From positions 19,852,395 through 19,916,394 of the forward strand of contig NC_065878.1 in assembly GCF_933775445.1 (NCBI RefSeq): a stretch of DNA of 64,000 nt, written 5' to 3'. The notes beneath the pieces were generated by a model. It saw only the letters and a list, made by a program, of their open reading frames with translations. It ran no database searches and had not been told where the DNA came from. Source of the DNA: Argentina anserina (lineage: Eukaryota > Streptophyta > Magnoliopsida > Rosales > Rosaceae). The position numbers and the translations under genes were made by a program. Numbering within the stretch: the stretch's first letter is position 1; every line of letters begins with the position of its first letter. Below are positions 45,994-59,049 of this stretch, one piece after another.

Positions 45994-47665
45994 TAGGGGT
46001 GGGTATAAAAAGTTGAAATCATGATCCTATCACGAAAATTTATAGGGATGAGATGAGACGGATGTCTAAAAACGTTTGTTTCGTCTTGGTCCCGTCCATT
46101 TTCATAATAATGGGATGAATAATTTTTATCTCACTCCATCAGTCTCGTCTTGTCCCGCATAATAATTTTTTTTTAATTAGATGGTATGTGCATTAAATTT
46201 CTTGTAGAGAGGTATGTTGCCATATTTAATAATGTTCAAGAACTTTGTGTAATTAAAAGTATGGGTGCTAGTTGCAAGCCTTGCTCAGCATCTCGAGTGA
46301 TTGAGGTGATCTAGTTAACCCCTCATTTTGGTTGGATCAAAGTTAATACTAATAGAGCATGAAAAATTAGTTCTAATAAAGTAGACTATGGTGGTGTTTA
46401 TATAGACTAACATAGGTACGGTTTTAGGTGCTTTCTCTTATACTTTTGATATCCCTAGCTCATGTGCTGAAGAAGTCATGGCGGTCATTAAAGTTATTGA
46501 ACTAGTTTGGGTTCGAGACTGAAAGTTCATATGGTTAGAGGTGGACTATTCTCTTATTCTTCTTTATCTATAGTTTCCTCATCCAGTTCTTTGGAGTCTT
46601 TGTGCGGAATGGTCCAATTATTTATCGAATATCCCAAAATGCATTTTAGATCGAGCCATATTTCTCGAGAGGGCAATCAAGTTGTTGATGCTCTTGTTAA
46701 TTTCAGTGTTTCTTCATATAATTTTACTTGGTGAGATTCAATACCAAATTTTATGGCGAGTCACTGTTATAGAGATCGATTATGATTTCCTAATTTTCAT
46801 TTTCGTTAGCCTCTTTCTTAGTTGGCTGAGGGATAATTGTGTTTGTCATTCTTTGTTCCTCTTTGTATGTTTTTTCCTTTCAATCAATTTTCGTAGGAGG
46901 ATGTTGTTCCTCTCTACGCTTACCAAAAAAAAAAGTATGCTACCATATCAAAGTTAGTATGAAATTTATTGTCCTCACACATTATGATACTCGAACAATC
47001 GTAGTTACTAAATTAGCAACCAAGTCATGTGCAATTTGTTACATTATTCGTTTATTTTTATGCTTAAATTGACTTATGTATTACAAGGTATCAAGTTCAT
47101 CCTGCCAAATCTAAATCTGGGTTTAATTTTGGCTAGTAGTCACATGCAACATCTACAACCACGCCCATTTTGTTGATACACTTAGTTAGTTAAGAAACTT
47201 ACCCTTGGACTCTTTGTCTTTTTTGAAGATCATGAGCACACTGCTTCAAATAAGAAGAATTGTCCACCTCCAACTCCAAAAGGAAAAGGAAATGGGAAGT
47301 CTGTACCGGCTGCAAATGTAATCAATGTTTAAGTTTGTACCTCTGTTTCATATTTGTTTTGTGACTAACTTAATAGTTAAGTTTGTGATGGATTAATGTT
47401 TTATGTTTATGATGGATTTTATGATAGATTGTTATGACTATTTAAATGATTTGATGTTGTTAATTCATAGTTGAATTACATGAAATGTTGAATGATAACT
47501 ATATGTGAGAATTGAGAAATTAAGTATATTAAAGTCACGAGACAGTGAGATTAGGTCCGTCTCATCCCGATCACAACCGGAATTAATCCTAAATGAGATG
47601 AATTCTCACAAATTCTGGTCCTGTTTCAAAAGAGTGGGATGAGCTTCGTTTCATCCCAAACCCTA
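45994..47665. mobile_element. hAT element remnant with 8-bp target duplication
   Basis: Perfect 8-bp direct repeats CTCAAAAT occur at 45986-45993 and 47666-47673. Directly inside them are short inverted ends: TAGGGGTGGG on the left and, reverse-complemented, TAGGGTTTGGG on the right. Both fit hAT transposons. GATGAGATGAGACGG-like subterminal sequence near 46050 recurs in inverted form near 47560-47650. No transposase remains. A short basic frame near 47230-47330 (CPPPTPKGKGNGKS) may be a scrap of one. A LINE fragment is nested inside. Confidence 0.75.
46226..46934 (+). mobile_element. 5'-truncated LINE fragment with RNase H-like end
   Basis: Decayed frames at about 46320-46790 translate to a plant RNase H-like (RVT_3) domain: WIKVNTN, DYGGVY, VMAVIKVIELVWVRD, then FRSSHISREGNQVVDALVNF. 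It ends in a run of A at 46925-46934. Imperfect 14-bp direct repeats flank it (GTATGTTGCCATAT at 46212-46225, GTATGCTACCATAT at 46935-46948). Truncation at the 5' side, a poly(A) end and variable-length duplications are all LINE features. Confidence 0.6.
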
Positions 47666-47673
47666 CTCAAAAT

Positions 47674-48908
47674 TAGTATCACGAAAAAACCTCATTTTTC
47701 CTACACATAGTCACGTAGAAACATATATTTACTTTTGTGAATTTGTCATGACCTATAAAAAAAATGCTTTTCTTGGCCGGCAGACATAATTATCAACATC
47801 TAAGTAAACAAAGTTGTTGACGTTAAAAAATATTTACCGCTACAAAAACACCTTCAATTCTGAAGCATTATGGCTCCAGAGTAGACATACATAGTTACAA
47901 GTTATCCACTTGTTAATCATACATACATGTACAGTAAGTCGGTGACTTAAATTCTTAACAAGCACTAATTAGAGCTTTCTTAGGAGTTAAGCTCAAATAT
48001 CATAATCACCTTGTAGTTGAGGTTAATATATTTGAGATTTACTGATTGTGTTGTTTGCTTGGAGTGTAATTTGAACCTAGTATGATCAATTATCATAATC
48101 AACTTGCATTTGGAATAGATTTTTTTCATCGCACTTCACTATAGATAAAACTCATGAATGAAATTTCATAATGAGTTTGTATCAAAAGAGGAAATACTTT
48201 TTTCTTCGGAGTCAGGTCGGGGTTGAAGTAGCAATCACCTCGTTTAGGTAGCGAGTTAGTAACACGTCAATCTAATCGGTATTTGAATCGAGGACATTGC
48301 CACAAATCAAAGATAGATTAATCTTTCGCTGCATGTACACAAATACGGAAACTCTTTAAACTTGCTAGCCAATAATGGTGAGAATTGAGACCTGGACGCT
48401 AGAAATGGGGGTTTCATCTCAGTCGCTAGCTTGACCATCATCACCACACAAGGTTGATGACGACTTGACGATGATATGTAGATGACTTAAGTTCTAATGA
48501 CAAATGTTAAATGATTCACTATTTTACATTTTTCTTCACTATTCTTGTTGTTTTCATTTTGAAATAGTGAGAGAAATAGAAATCTTAAGAGGGACAAAGA
48601 GGATTCATACATATTCTTCTAATATGGCAGGTAATGATAAATTGCACAAGATATTTTTCTACTTTTGTCACAACAAACAGAATCCATGTATCAAGACACA
48701 ATACAGAATTATACATTTAATCTTACCCCTCTTCACCTGATATAAACATTTTTGCCCCTATTTATCCTTCCAATTTTGAATGCATTAAATCACATACAGA
48801 AAACATTAGAATTGGCTTGGTTGGCACCATTGAATTCCTTGAGAGCTTTATTGCCAAGCCTTCACCCCAATTCAGCCAATACAAAAGTGCTCCATCATTC
48901 AACCTACC
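47674..48908. other. Intergenic DNA upstream of the LAX gene
   Basis: AT-rich, no gene recognised. The distal part should include the LAX promoter. Confidence 0.35.
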
Positions 48909-48933
48909 GAGAGAGAGAGAGAGAGAGAGAGAG
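48909..48933 (+). repeat. (GA)n microsatellite in the LAX leader region
   Basis: An uninterrupted GA dinucleotide run of 25 bases lies about 770 bp upstream of the LAX start codon. GA/CT runs are common in plant 5' leaders and near core promoters. Confidence 0.9.
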
Positions 48934-49704
48934 GTACACTGACAGAAGCTATGTAAAATCTCTGCAACAGTGTAACAGAAACACAGACAGAGAAAGAAGA
49001 TAGTCTTTTATATTTTCAACCAATACTGCTCTACTTCTTCTCCTTTTCTGTCAGATCCCCCTACCCTCTAAACCCCAGGAATCAATATATCCCCAAGAAA
49101 AACCAGACCCCTCAAAGCTTTTATTTCCTCACCAGTCCCTGAGTCCCTCCTTTTCTCCTCAAAGTCTTTAAGAGGCAGATACACCTTTTTACCTGTGAAT
49201 ATCTCCTTGACAATCAACCCAGATTTTGTTGCCAATTCAATTCTCAAACCGAAAAGCCAGCATTCAATAGTGTATTTGGCTGCGTCTGAGACACTACGAC
49301 AAGTCTTTCAACTTACAGGTTTATATTTAAGTCTCTTACTCTGTGTAACGTAAATTCTTGGGACTTGAAAGTTCAATAATACTCTGCAGGAAAAAAAGGA
49401 AAGAGTAACAGACTGCTCTGGTTTTCTTCGTTAATTTCAAAGGTAAAACGAGATACACCACTCTGTTATTTACTGGCAAATGGTATTTAGCAGTCACTGA
49501 AAGCAACCTTGAAAATCTCTCAGGTTTCTACATATTATAAATACAAGGCCAGTCATTCTAAACAAGGTAAAACGACCCTTCATTCTCTTCTGGGTGTGTG
49601 AAAGATTTTGGCTTTCACCCTTCTTTACGCTTTGTTTTAGTTATTTGGGGCATTTAACTTAACAGTATGTGTGAATCTTTTTCAGGTCGATTTTCTTAGT
49701 AGCA

Positions 49705-52559
49705 ATGTCGCATTCATCACCTCAGAAGCAAGCAGAGGACGCCATGGTGAACCAGAGCATCATTGATCATGAAGACAGGGACGAAGTAATCCCAGATCAA
49801 ACTCAAACTGGTTTCAGCATCAGCAACTTTCTCTGGCATGGTGGCTCTGTTTATGACGCCTGGTTCAGCTGTGCATCAAATCAAGTATGAGTCTTTGACA
49901 AACTCACAACTCGAGTATATGATTATCGAGTACCCGTTTCTATTCTGAGAATTGGGTTTTGGATTTTTTTGCAGGTCGCTCAAGTTCTTCTGACATTGCC
50001 ATACTCTTTCTCTCAACTTGGTATGCTCTCAGGCATCATCTTTCAAGTGTTCTATGGCATTTTGGGAAGCTGGACTGCTTATCTCATTAGTATTCTCTAT
50101 GTTGAGTACCGAAGCCGAAAGGAGAAAGAAAATGTTAGCTTCAAGAACCATGTCATCCAGGTTAGCATTATTCTTCCAAAATAAGCCTAAATTGAAATTT
50201 CTTACATTAATGGCAAATGGCCTAATACCCATTCTTGATTCACTCCTCTGTTTTCTTTTGAAAATTGTTTGTAGTGGTTTGAAGTTCTAGATGGTTTGTT
50301 GGGTCCATACTGGAAAGCAGTTGGTTTAGCCTTCAACTGTACTTTCCTCCTCTGTGGATCTGTCATTCAGCTCATAGGTTGTGCAAGGTTTGTAATTTGT
50401 AAATTCAACACAATTCTAATGTTCATTATAATCTAGAGGGAAGAAGGAAGATGCTTTGTTTTGGGGTTTGGACGTCTGGTCCAATTTTTCAATCTGATTC
50501 TTTTTGGTCGCGTGTTTCCAAGCAATATATCAATCTTGGTCACCGGTGCCAAATTCTGTCAAATTCCCCGGCGAAGCTGAAATGGTTTTAATCTAGTGAT
50601 TTGACGGAATTTGGCGGAAGCTAATATTGCAGAATATGGAAAACACAATGATCAAAAAGGCCAAGTTGGTAAACATGCATGGAATTGACCAAAACTAAAA
50701 GGACAACAAAAGATTTAAACCTTACTTTCTTTATGCACTAATTTGTGTTCGTGTAATCACACAGTAATATCTACTATATAAACGACCATCTGGACAAGAG
50801 GACATGGACATACATATTTGGAGCTTGTTGTGCCACCACTGTGTTCATACCCTCATTCCACAACTACAGAATTTGGTCATTTCTTGGTCTTGGAATGACC
50901 ACCTACACTGCTTGGTATATGACCATTGCAGCAATCGTTCATGGCCAGGTGATTTAATCAAACGATCCCAGCTGTTTTCGATAAGTTTTCATGTTCTGTT
51001 TCTCCATTCATTCAAGTTCAATGTGTTTTGAAACGAGTTGAATGCGTTTCACAGGCTGAGGGTGTAAAACACTCAGGACCAGATAAGTTGGTTTTGTACT
51101 TCACTGGCGCCACAAATATACTATACACTTTCGGCGGGCACGCCGTCACTGTGTGAGTGTTTCCCTTAACTTTCTGGAGTTTAATTTTCTTAGTTGAATT
51201 ATAATGATGATGTTCCCGCTGTGTTTTCTGGTCTTCTTTTCAAGATGGTGGGTTTTTTAATTTTCACACAGCTGCTTTAAAGATTACAGCTTTTGCTTGC
51301 CATTAATGGGTTGGTGCAACTGTGCAGAAGAGAATATGATGATAGGAAAAATGAATATGAGATATCATATATAATGTGAATGAAGGAATATAATAGCTGG
51401 AACAATATGGTGATTGTGGACCTTGTGGTACACGTTTATAGATTCTACATTTGTCATATGGATCATATATTGACTTTGAGTCACTAACACACCTTAAGGT
51501 TTAATCTAAAGTTCGAATGTTGAATCGTAAAGTTGAATCTTTTCAGTAGCTTTTGAAGAAATGCAGAGGTTACAGTTTGTCATCATATCAATACTTAAGG
51601 TTCTATTACTTCTCTGATGAAACTCTTTACGGGATACTTTTCCAGGGAGATCATGCATGCAATGTGGAAGCCTCAGAAGTTTAAGTACGTCTATCTGTTT
51701 GCAACCCTCTATGTATTCACCCTAACCCTTCCATCTGCTAGTGCTGTGTACTGGGCCTTTGGTGACGAACTCCTCACTCATTCGAACGCCTTCGCCCTCC
51801 TTCCTCGAAATGCTTGGCGTGATGCAGGGGTTGTGCTGATGCTCATTCACCAGGTGATTGATTGTTGCTTTCCGATCTTTTCAAACTAATTTAATTTTCG
51901 GAACATAACATGTCACAGTGTAGCACTAGTTGATATCTCTTCATATGTATGTTGATTCATTTCGATCCACCATCTCGGTGTATATGTGCAGTTTATCACT
52001 TTTGGGTTTGCTTGTACACCGTTGTATTTCGTGTGGGAGAAAGTAATAGGAATGCATGACACAAAGAGCATTTGTCTAAGGGCGCTTGCCAGGTTACCTG
52101 TGGTGATTCCCATATGGTTTTTGGCCATCATATTTCCTTTCTTTGGTCCCATTAACTCTGCTGTTGGAGCTCTTCTCGTCAGCTTCACTGTCTACATTAT
52201 ACCTGCTTCAGCTCATATGCTCACCTTCCGATCTGCCTCTGCTCGAAAGGTAAATTAGTACAGTCCAGTTCACTCCATTGAATTGTATGTATCGAACATA
52301 ACTTTAACTATGTGACTCCAATCTGTCTATGCAGAATGCGGCAGAGAAGCTTCCCTTCTTCCTCCCTAGCTGGACTGGAATGTACGTGGTGAATGCATTT
52401 ATAGTGGTGTGGGTGTTTATAGTCGGGTTTGGATTCGGAGGATGGGCTAGCATGACCAACTTCATCAAGCAAGTCGACACTTTTGGGTTGTTTGCCAAGT
52501 GTTACCAATGTCCACCGCGAGTCTCAGCTGCTCCACCACCACATCCATTGCATCACTAA
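49705..52559 (+). CDS. LAX: AUX1/LAX auxin influx carrier
   Basis: Eight exons (49705-49884, 49975-50160, 50275-50387, 50765-50948, 51055-51152, 51646-51853, 51992-52249, 52335-52559) join to 483 residues, typical for the family. After a variable N-terminus the conserved permease core begins at FLWHGGSVYDAWFSCASNQV. It continues through LPYSFSQLGMLSGI, HVIQWFEVLDGLLG, NIYYINDHLDKRTWTYIFGA, PSFHNYRIWSFLGLGMTTYT, NILYTFGGHAVTVEIMHAMW and PSASAVYWAFGD, and ends DTFGLFAKCYQCPPRVSAAP. The protein is a plasma-membrane proton symporter that imports auxin, with about 11 membrane spans. The N-terminal 35 or so residues are unlike the Arabidopsis LAX2/LAX3 starts I remember, so I do not assign a number. 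The leader is long and may contain an intron. Confidence 0.95.
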
Positions 52560-53259
52560 GATCAGTTCTCATCGTCAATTAGTACATGGTGTGATGCATT
52601 TTCCCCATCTTTTGTGTAGCCTTTAATTATAGGCAGTAGTACTCTTTTGTGAATGTGAATGGTGCGTCTCTTTTAGAGTTCAGTCAAGCTGTTTTTGTTT
52701 GTGTTCTGTTTCAAGTAATCATGGCTAATGTATCAATGGTTATTATGGGTTTTAATATAAAGTTGGATGGTGCCCTGGGTTACAAATTTTAAAGCTGCCG
52801 TCTTTTTTACTTTTGGTTACAATCCTATATATACTCTCTATGACACTTTACCATCAAATGCGATGTTCATAATTCCAAAAACTGAAAACCTATCCTCTTA
52901 GCTTTGCTGCTCCTGCTCGTGTTGCGTACTGAGAAAGCGAATGAAGTATGTAATTGCTTGGACATGACATATGATTGATTTGAACATAAAACTCAATTTC
53001 TACGAGCTGATCGCTTCACAAAAGAAAAAAAATGCATGAATTACCAGTCCATACATGAAGAATTCGAAAGACATGCATGAGTTGCATGGCGCATGCTAAA
53101 TAGTGACATCATGAAGCTGGTTAATTTATTTGGCCCTGCTGCTAGTTTCCAAACATAATTGAATTTATTTATTTAAAATAAACGATAATAAGAAGATACA
53201 GTCCATCTTCTCCAACAATTTCCTACTGGCTGGGGATTTTGTCACCCTGTGTTTGTTAT
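52560..53259. other. LAX 3' UTR and spacer
   Basis: No gene is seen between the LAX stop codon and the LRR pseudogene. Confidence 0.45.
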
Positions 53260-53775
53260 ATTGAGGCCTACAACACCAAGAAGACCTGAAGGGACCGGCC
53301 CGGATAATAGCTTGTTGTCATTAACACGTACTCACGTGGAAACCTTGACTGTTTTCAAGTTCTCCAATGAAGAAGGTACGCCCCTTGAAAAGTTGTTCTC
53401 ATACAAGTCCAAGGCTACGAGGTTCGTAATCTGACCGAGCTCGGCTGGAATAGGTCCTTCAAGTTTGTTCGGTAGAGTTCTAGATATTTAAGTTGCCGGA
53501 GGTTTCCGAGTTCAGGTACCAGTTTTGCCGGCGAGGTTGTTATCAGCCAAATCGATTCGGGTAACGCCATTGTCAGTGCAGGTGATGTGAAACCAAGTGC
53601 AGGGATCGACAAGGGTCGGATCCCACGATTGGAGTAAGTTGTCCGGATCAGTTAAGCTCTGCTTAAACTTGATCAAATCATCCACTTCAGAGTTGTAGAA
53701 AACCAAGGGAGTGAGAATGCCTAGAGTTAGGGTCAGAGCAAGGGTCAGCAACAAGAACTCAAGAAGGTTGCCATG
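53260..53775 (-). pseudogene. SERK/LRR1-like N-terminal LRR fragment
   Basis: From 53754 the minus strand encodes a signal-peptide-like start ([18 protein letters not shown]) and the LRR N-cap found in SERKs and small LRR1 proteins ([30 protein letters not shown]). It then changes frame twice: near 53520 (NLAGK to [17 protein letters not shown]) and again near 53470 (GPIPAELGQITNLVALDLYE). The third piece is stopped near 53330, and an LSGPVPSGLL remnant follows. No transmembrane or kinase exon is found. It is a dead, truncated copy. Confidence 0.7.
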
Positions 53776-54088
53776 GTGGAAGACTAAAAGCTACGATCTA
53801 GAGAACTGGAACAATGACGATGTGCTAACCCTTAAAAGATTCAAGAGAGTTTGTGGTTTCATAGGGTTGGGGAGCCCCAAATTTATACCCGCGCGCAGAG
53901 GTTGCACTAATGAGAAAAAAGAAACGATCATGAAATGAAAATATGATTATCATCGTTACTATTAATTGCATGGATCCATGCATGGAGATTTGATTTTAGG
54001 AAAAGATTTTGGCATGGAGATATTGTGATTTTAAGCTAGCCACTTGTAGTGAGATTCAAATGGGAGATATTGTAAATAATTTTTTCAT

Positions 54089-54655
54089 GGGCTAACATTC
54101 TTTTAGTCCATATAGTTTTGGTCGGTAATTCATTTAGTCCTTAAAATTTCAATGTCATTTATATAGTCCTCGAATTTGTAATTTTTAATCTAGAAAGTTC
54201 ACTATGTCAATTCATCCATTAACATGATAAGATGACAATTATAAAGATCTCCAAAAAAAAGTGTACAATGACAAAAAATACTCGTAGATCACTATTTTCT
54301 AAAATTTTCTTCAATTATCTAATAAATTTATGATTCTCTTCATAAGTTAAATTATATGAAGACGCAAAGAAATAATATAAATGAGTTTGTCAAGTAAAAA
54401 CATTCATCTCTTAAAAATATATTAAGAACATTAAAAAAAGAAATACTAAAAAAAACAAAAGGAAACATTGATATAAAAATATTTTGGTAATTATACAGTT
54501 TTTTGGAGAATATTTAACGGCCATCTCATCATGTTAACGGATGAATTGACGAAATGGACTTTATAAATTAAAAGTTGTAAGTTGAAGGACTATATAGATG
54601 ATATTGAACTAAATGAATGACCAATAAAACTAAAGGGACTAAACAAACATTTGCC
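54089..54655. mobile_element. Foldback (long-TIR) MITE, 567 bp
   Basis: The left arm (TTTTAGTCCATATAGTTTTG, CATTTAGTCC, TATATAGTCCT, GTCAATTCATCCATTAACAT) is inverted at the right end, over about 170 bp. Outer ends are GGGCTAACATT and, reverse-complemented, GGCAAATGTTT. Both flanks have T-rich sequence that could be a 9-bp target duplication, as in MULEs. The middle is AT-rich and non-coding. Confidence 0.75.
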
Positions 54656-55748
54656 TTTTTTTCGTTTAGTATTGTTGGTGATTACCTTCCTGCTTATTAG
54701 ACCATGGTTTTCACCTAGCAGTTTCTCGTGTTCGTATTTGCTTACAAACTGTTCCCAGCTAAACTCAAATCAGAAGAAAAAAGAAGAAGATAAAAGTAAA
54801 CGCTAGAACCAAAATTGATTTGATGTCCTGGCTGATGCATGTTTTTATTGCTCCATCAAATCTTCATGATCGTCCTTTAGTAAGGTTTGACCGTCAATAT
54901 GGATTCTGATGGCCTCATAATGTGGAATAAGAGTGTGTGAGGTACTGATATTAGTTGGGTATGCCATGATTGCCATCGAAGCCATTCAGTTTTCCACAAT
55001 GCCACGATTTGTGAAAAACTATCTCAATTGTATAACGATAATTAAAGAGAGGTACGGGTTTGCATTTGAGAGGATCTTCCTAAAGTGTAATATGATTTTA
55101 TACGATGAATCCCTAAAGGCTAACAATAGTGAATTAAGACGCACGTAATTTTCTGAAATATTCATGTATCACAATACTCGTTATGTATTCTGCATTTCCA
55201 CCTTAGTCCACACGACTTTTCGGGGACTCATCATTACTCGGACAATTGCGGCCATTGTGTACGTGCTTAATAATTCTTCCATCCATGTATGTCGTTTATA
55301 ATTACAATCTTGTAAACTGTCTATATAATCAAATTCACTCATCTTATTTTGTTTCTTTCTGAAAAATATTAATTGTATTCCATTAGCAAAGTGTCATCAC
55401 AACAAAAAGCTTAACTGAAAAAATTATCCAGAAACAAATTATTACACAGCACCTAGAAAGTGAAGGTTTAGGGTTTAGACCTTGACAAGAACAAACTTAA
55501 ATTAAATAAAGTAAATTTATCGCTCCCGTGTCTACTTCACGCTCACTTTATAAAAAAATGTGAAGTATTATTTTTTTAATAAATTTATAACAATAATTAT
55601 TATAAAAAACATTTATAATTTATTTGTGAGATTCATGGTCACTCAAACGACCATCACCTCAAGTATAAAGTAGTTTAGTGTCTGTGCTTTACTGGCTTCT
55701 GGGTCTCACTGTTCTTCACGTTTCAGAGTGACTACCTTCAGCTTCACA
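54656..55748. other. Intergenic DNA and promoter of the WIYLD gene
   Basis: No gene-like structure. An AT-rich stretch at 55560-55640 precedes the leader of the next gene. Confidence 0.4.
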
Positions 55749-58683
55749 ATGGCTCCAAGAAGACGTCCAAGTCGACCATCCCAGGTTGGGAAGTTATCAA
55801 TTTTCTCAAAAACTTCTCTGCATTTTCTGCTTGTTTTATATATGGTTCCTTTATTTATTGCTTCTTCTTGTTTTGAAGGCTTCTCGTATGGCTGCTGCCG
55901 TTGAGGCCATGGTGGAAATGGGTTTTGAGGCTAAACTGGTTCGTCAGAAAGTGAACCGGTTACTGAAAGTGGGTACTACTTTTTCTTTGTTGCCTTTGAG
56001 AATTTCTGATCCCCTGCTTTTATTATGTGAAAGATTGTTGCTTTGGGGTTTTGTTTGAACTGTGAGAAGGGTTTTGGTTTCAGGAAGACCTTTACGGAGA
56101 AGAAGGGTGGAGATTTATAGAAGAGGCTTCTTACAGTGTACTAATTGATGCACTTGCGCCGGATCAAACAAATGGTGATGAGAATGAGGTATGTTGTTTT
56201 GATGCTTGTCTGAAGTGAATTACTGAAAAGATGGGGACTTTGTTGGTTGGCATCTTTATTGAACTTGATGGATTTCACTTGATGTGTTTCTTTGTTGTGT
56301 GTTTGCCTCCCTGTGTTGTTTAGTGGTTTCAAATTGATATGAAGAAAGAGGGCCATTTGTTTGTGTGCTTACTTAGAATTGAAATTTTTTGTTCCCTTAC
56401 AGAAGTACCAATTTTTTCATCTGAGAAAGATTCTCTAGTGATTGTATCTGTTTGTGAATTGAATATTTGATGAGGATCTTGCCTCCATTGTGCTTTTAGT
56501 GGATATTGAGCCATCAAAGCATATAGTTCCAATTGTTTTCCTCAGTTGACTATCATGTAATGGGGATACTTTTTGTTTACCCTACTGATATTTGGAGTAC
56601 GAAACACCATTTGCTCTTGTTCGGTAGGGAAACACGGCATTTTCCCCCAGTAAATGGATTGATATTGTCATGGAATCAATTGAAAATCAAACCTTGGTGT
56701 TAAAACTGCATTCACTATATTGGTATGTCCTGAACTACCCCTTGCAAAGCTATGAACATGTAATCAAGAATTTTTTTTTATCAGTGTTATGGTTCTGTGT
56801 ATACTGTATACTATCTGTGTTTCTTTGTATTGTCTGTCCAGCTTTACATTATTATTTATTACTAATTGGTTTTTAAAGTATTTTCCATAAATTTTCTTTC
56901 TTCAGTAATGTATCCTCTTGAATAGGCTGTTGTATGTCGTTTTAAAGTTTAAACAGATAGTCATCAGTCTTTATGTTATGATCAAACTTCAGTTTCTTCA
57001 CTAGTCACAGTACTTCTAGGTGCTGCTGTCCTTTTCCTAATGTTTCTTCTCTTTCTATCACCCATCCCTTGTGATCATTTTGGCTTTATTCTGCTGAAAC
57101 GATTCCTCAGTAGATGTACTAGCTTGTTGTAGTGGTTCATATGCGACTCTTTGATATATGCCATTAATAACCTTAATGCTGGTTTGAGTCCTTCAATGTT
57201 AACACTATGCATTTAGCTTACTTAATATCTTATTTTTTCTTTACAAGAATGCTTCACTGGAAAAGTCAAAAGGCAGAAATTATGCTGAAACTGATGGACC
57301 CTCCTCTAGCAAGGTTATTCTACTTTTCATGTATAATGACGTATTACCATGGATGGTGTTGCTTACAGTTAGCTTCAGTTAACTTTATACTTTCCCAGGT
57401 TGCTTCTCCAAAAAAATCTAGCTGTGGAAAGGACACTGGAACTTCAGGAGCCGGACCATTAAGCAAGGTTACTATACCTTCAATGTTAGGTAGTATATTA
57501 CCCATCAATAGCATTACACATGTGTACCTTACTTACTTTACCTCATTTTTTATTTTTTTAAGGAGGTATCACCTCAAACTGATGCAAGAGGTGTTGATAC
57601 TGAAACTTCAGGAGCTGGACATTCCATAAGCAAGGTTATATATATTACCTTCAATGTAAACAGTATGTTAGCTTTTGTGACATTGCTGGCTTAACTTGAT
57701 TATATTCTTATCTTTCTAGGTTGCATTTGTAGAAAACAATCCGAGTGGTGGAAGTGTGGTGGAAACATCAGAACCCCTGTCCTCCTCTTTAAGAAAGGTT
57801 ATTATCTTGCCATGCTCAAACGTTGAGGTTGTGAACAATACAGTTAGGAGCAAGGATGATCTGGATTCCTCATCACATAACAAACCTTTGGACTCTGCAT
57901 CACCCACTCAATTGCCTGGTAATATTATCTAATTATTTCTAGTAATTTGTTTATGTTTACAATTGAAGTATCAAAATAGCTTTCCTGAATTTATTGCCCT
58001 CTTATCAGAGTGACTGCATCTAGAATCACTCCCCTCTTAGAGTATTAGTATAGCTGTCCATCTTGCTATGAGCGTAGGAATCATTGTTAAAATTGAAACT
58101 ATTGAACCATGGGATAAGGTGCACTGGACTCACAATGGCAATTGTCTGCAAAGCTGATGCCACTTTTATCCCGTTCTCATAGATGTTGTAACTACAAATT
58201 CCCAGAGAGAAATAAAATACTGAGCTAGTTAACTCCGACATTCTAGTCATAGGAATACTTTCAGTTTGCAGTAAGCAGAGAATAATTTGAAGTCTCCCTA
58301 GTATGCACTTGTTTCGTAGTTGCTAATTTACACTTTTTTTTATACAAAATTTTCAATGCTCCTATGACTTCAGTTCTGTTAGATTATGAAGATTCCCTTG
58401 TATTGCAGATGCAAATAACTTTCTGCTACTTACTGAAGGAGATTCACAAGGCCAGCAAGGAACTCTTGTTGCTCACTCCGCACGACAACTGGATACTTTT
58501 CTAACAAGGAGGCGGAGACCATATCATGGTTGGGTTGGCCGCAATGATGATGATGATTATGATTTTGTGATTCAAGCACCCGCTCCATTGTCAGAAGTGT
58601 TGCAGAAAGTGTTTATTCTGAATGTGGATTCTGGTAAGAGAAAGCGCAAGAGAAGGTGGGATGTGCAGCCTGAGGATATGTGA
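55749..58683 (+). CDS. WIYLD-domain nuclear protein of unknown function
   Basis: Eight exons (55749-55784, 55879-55968, 56084-56188, 57248-57313, 57399-57467, 57563-57634, 57720-57918, 58409-58683) give 303 residues. Residues 13-65 (MAAAVEAMVEMGFEAKLVRQ, EEGWRFIEEASYSVLIDAL) form a WIYLD domain, the ubiquitin-binding three-helix module at the N-terminus of SUVR1/2/4 histone methyltransferases. No SET domain follows. The middle is low-complexity Ser/Thr/Gly-rich, from three short in-phase exons that resemble each other. The C-terminus has an acidic DDDDYDF patch and a basic GKRKRKRRW motif that looks like a nuclear signal. A chromatin or ubiquitin-reader role is inferred from the domain alone. 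Confidence 0.8.
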
Positions 58684-59049
58684 AGCTCACCTGATCTGCT
58701 CTTTCATCCTACCCAAGCTTTTAACAGTTCTACTGGAATGTAATCTTTGTATATAAAATCTCAAACTTTGGTGACACATTAACTAGGCCGTGGATTAGCA
58801 GTCAGATATTCAGATATTTTGGTGGCAGATAGATGCACATTTGATGTTTGCTTCTTGCTAACCGGTGCCAACTTTAGATAAAGAGAATTGAGAAACAAAA
58901 TGTATATGGTGCTTGAAGCTTTTGGGCCACAGAAACTCATTAAAGTTTGTAGGTGGTTTGGAAATTACGTTTTGCGACTGAGTTTTTGTTTACTAAACTG
59001 GTAATTTATGTGAGAACACCATCTCACATTCTTCGTCACCAAAAGTTTT

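Noticed and set aside
46507..46957. Frames at the end of the LINE as possible genes
   Set aside because: They are pieces of the decayed RNase H-like domain and its 3' non-coding tail.
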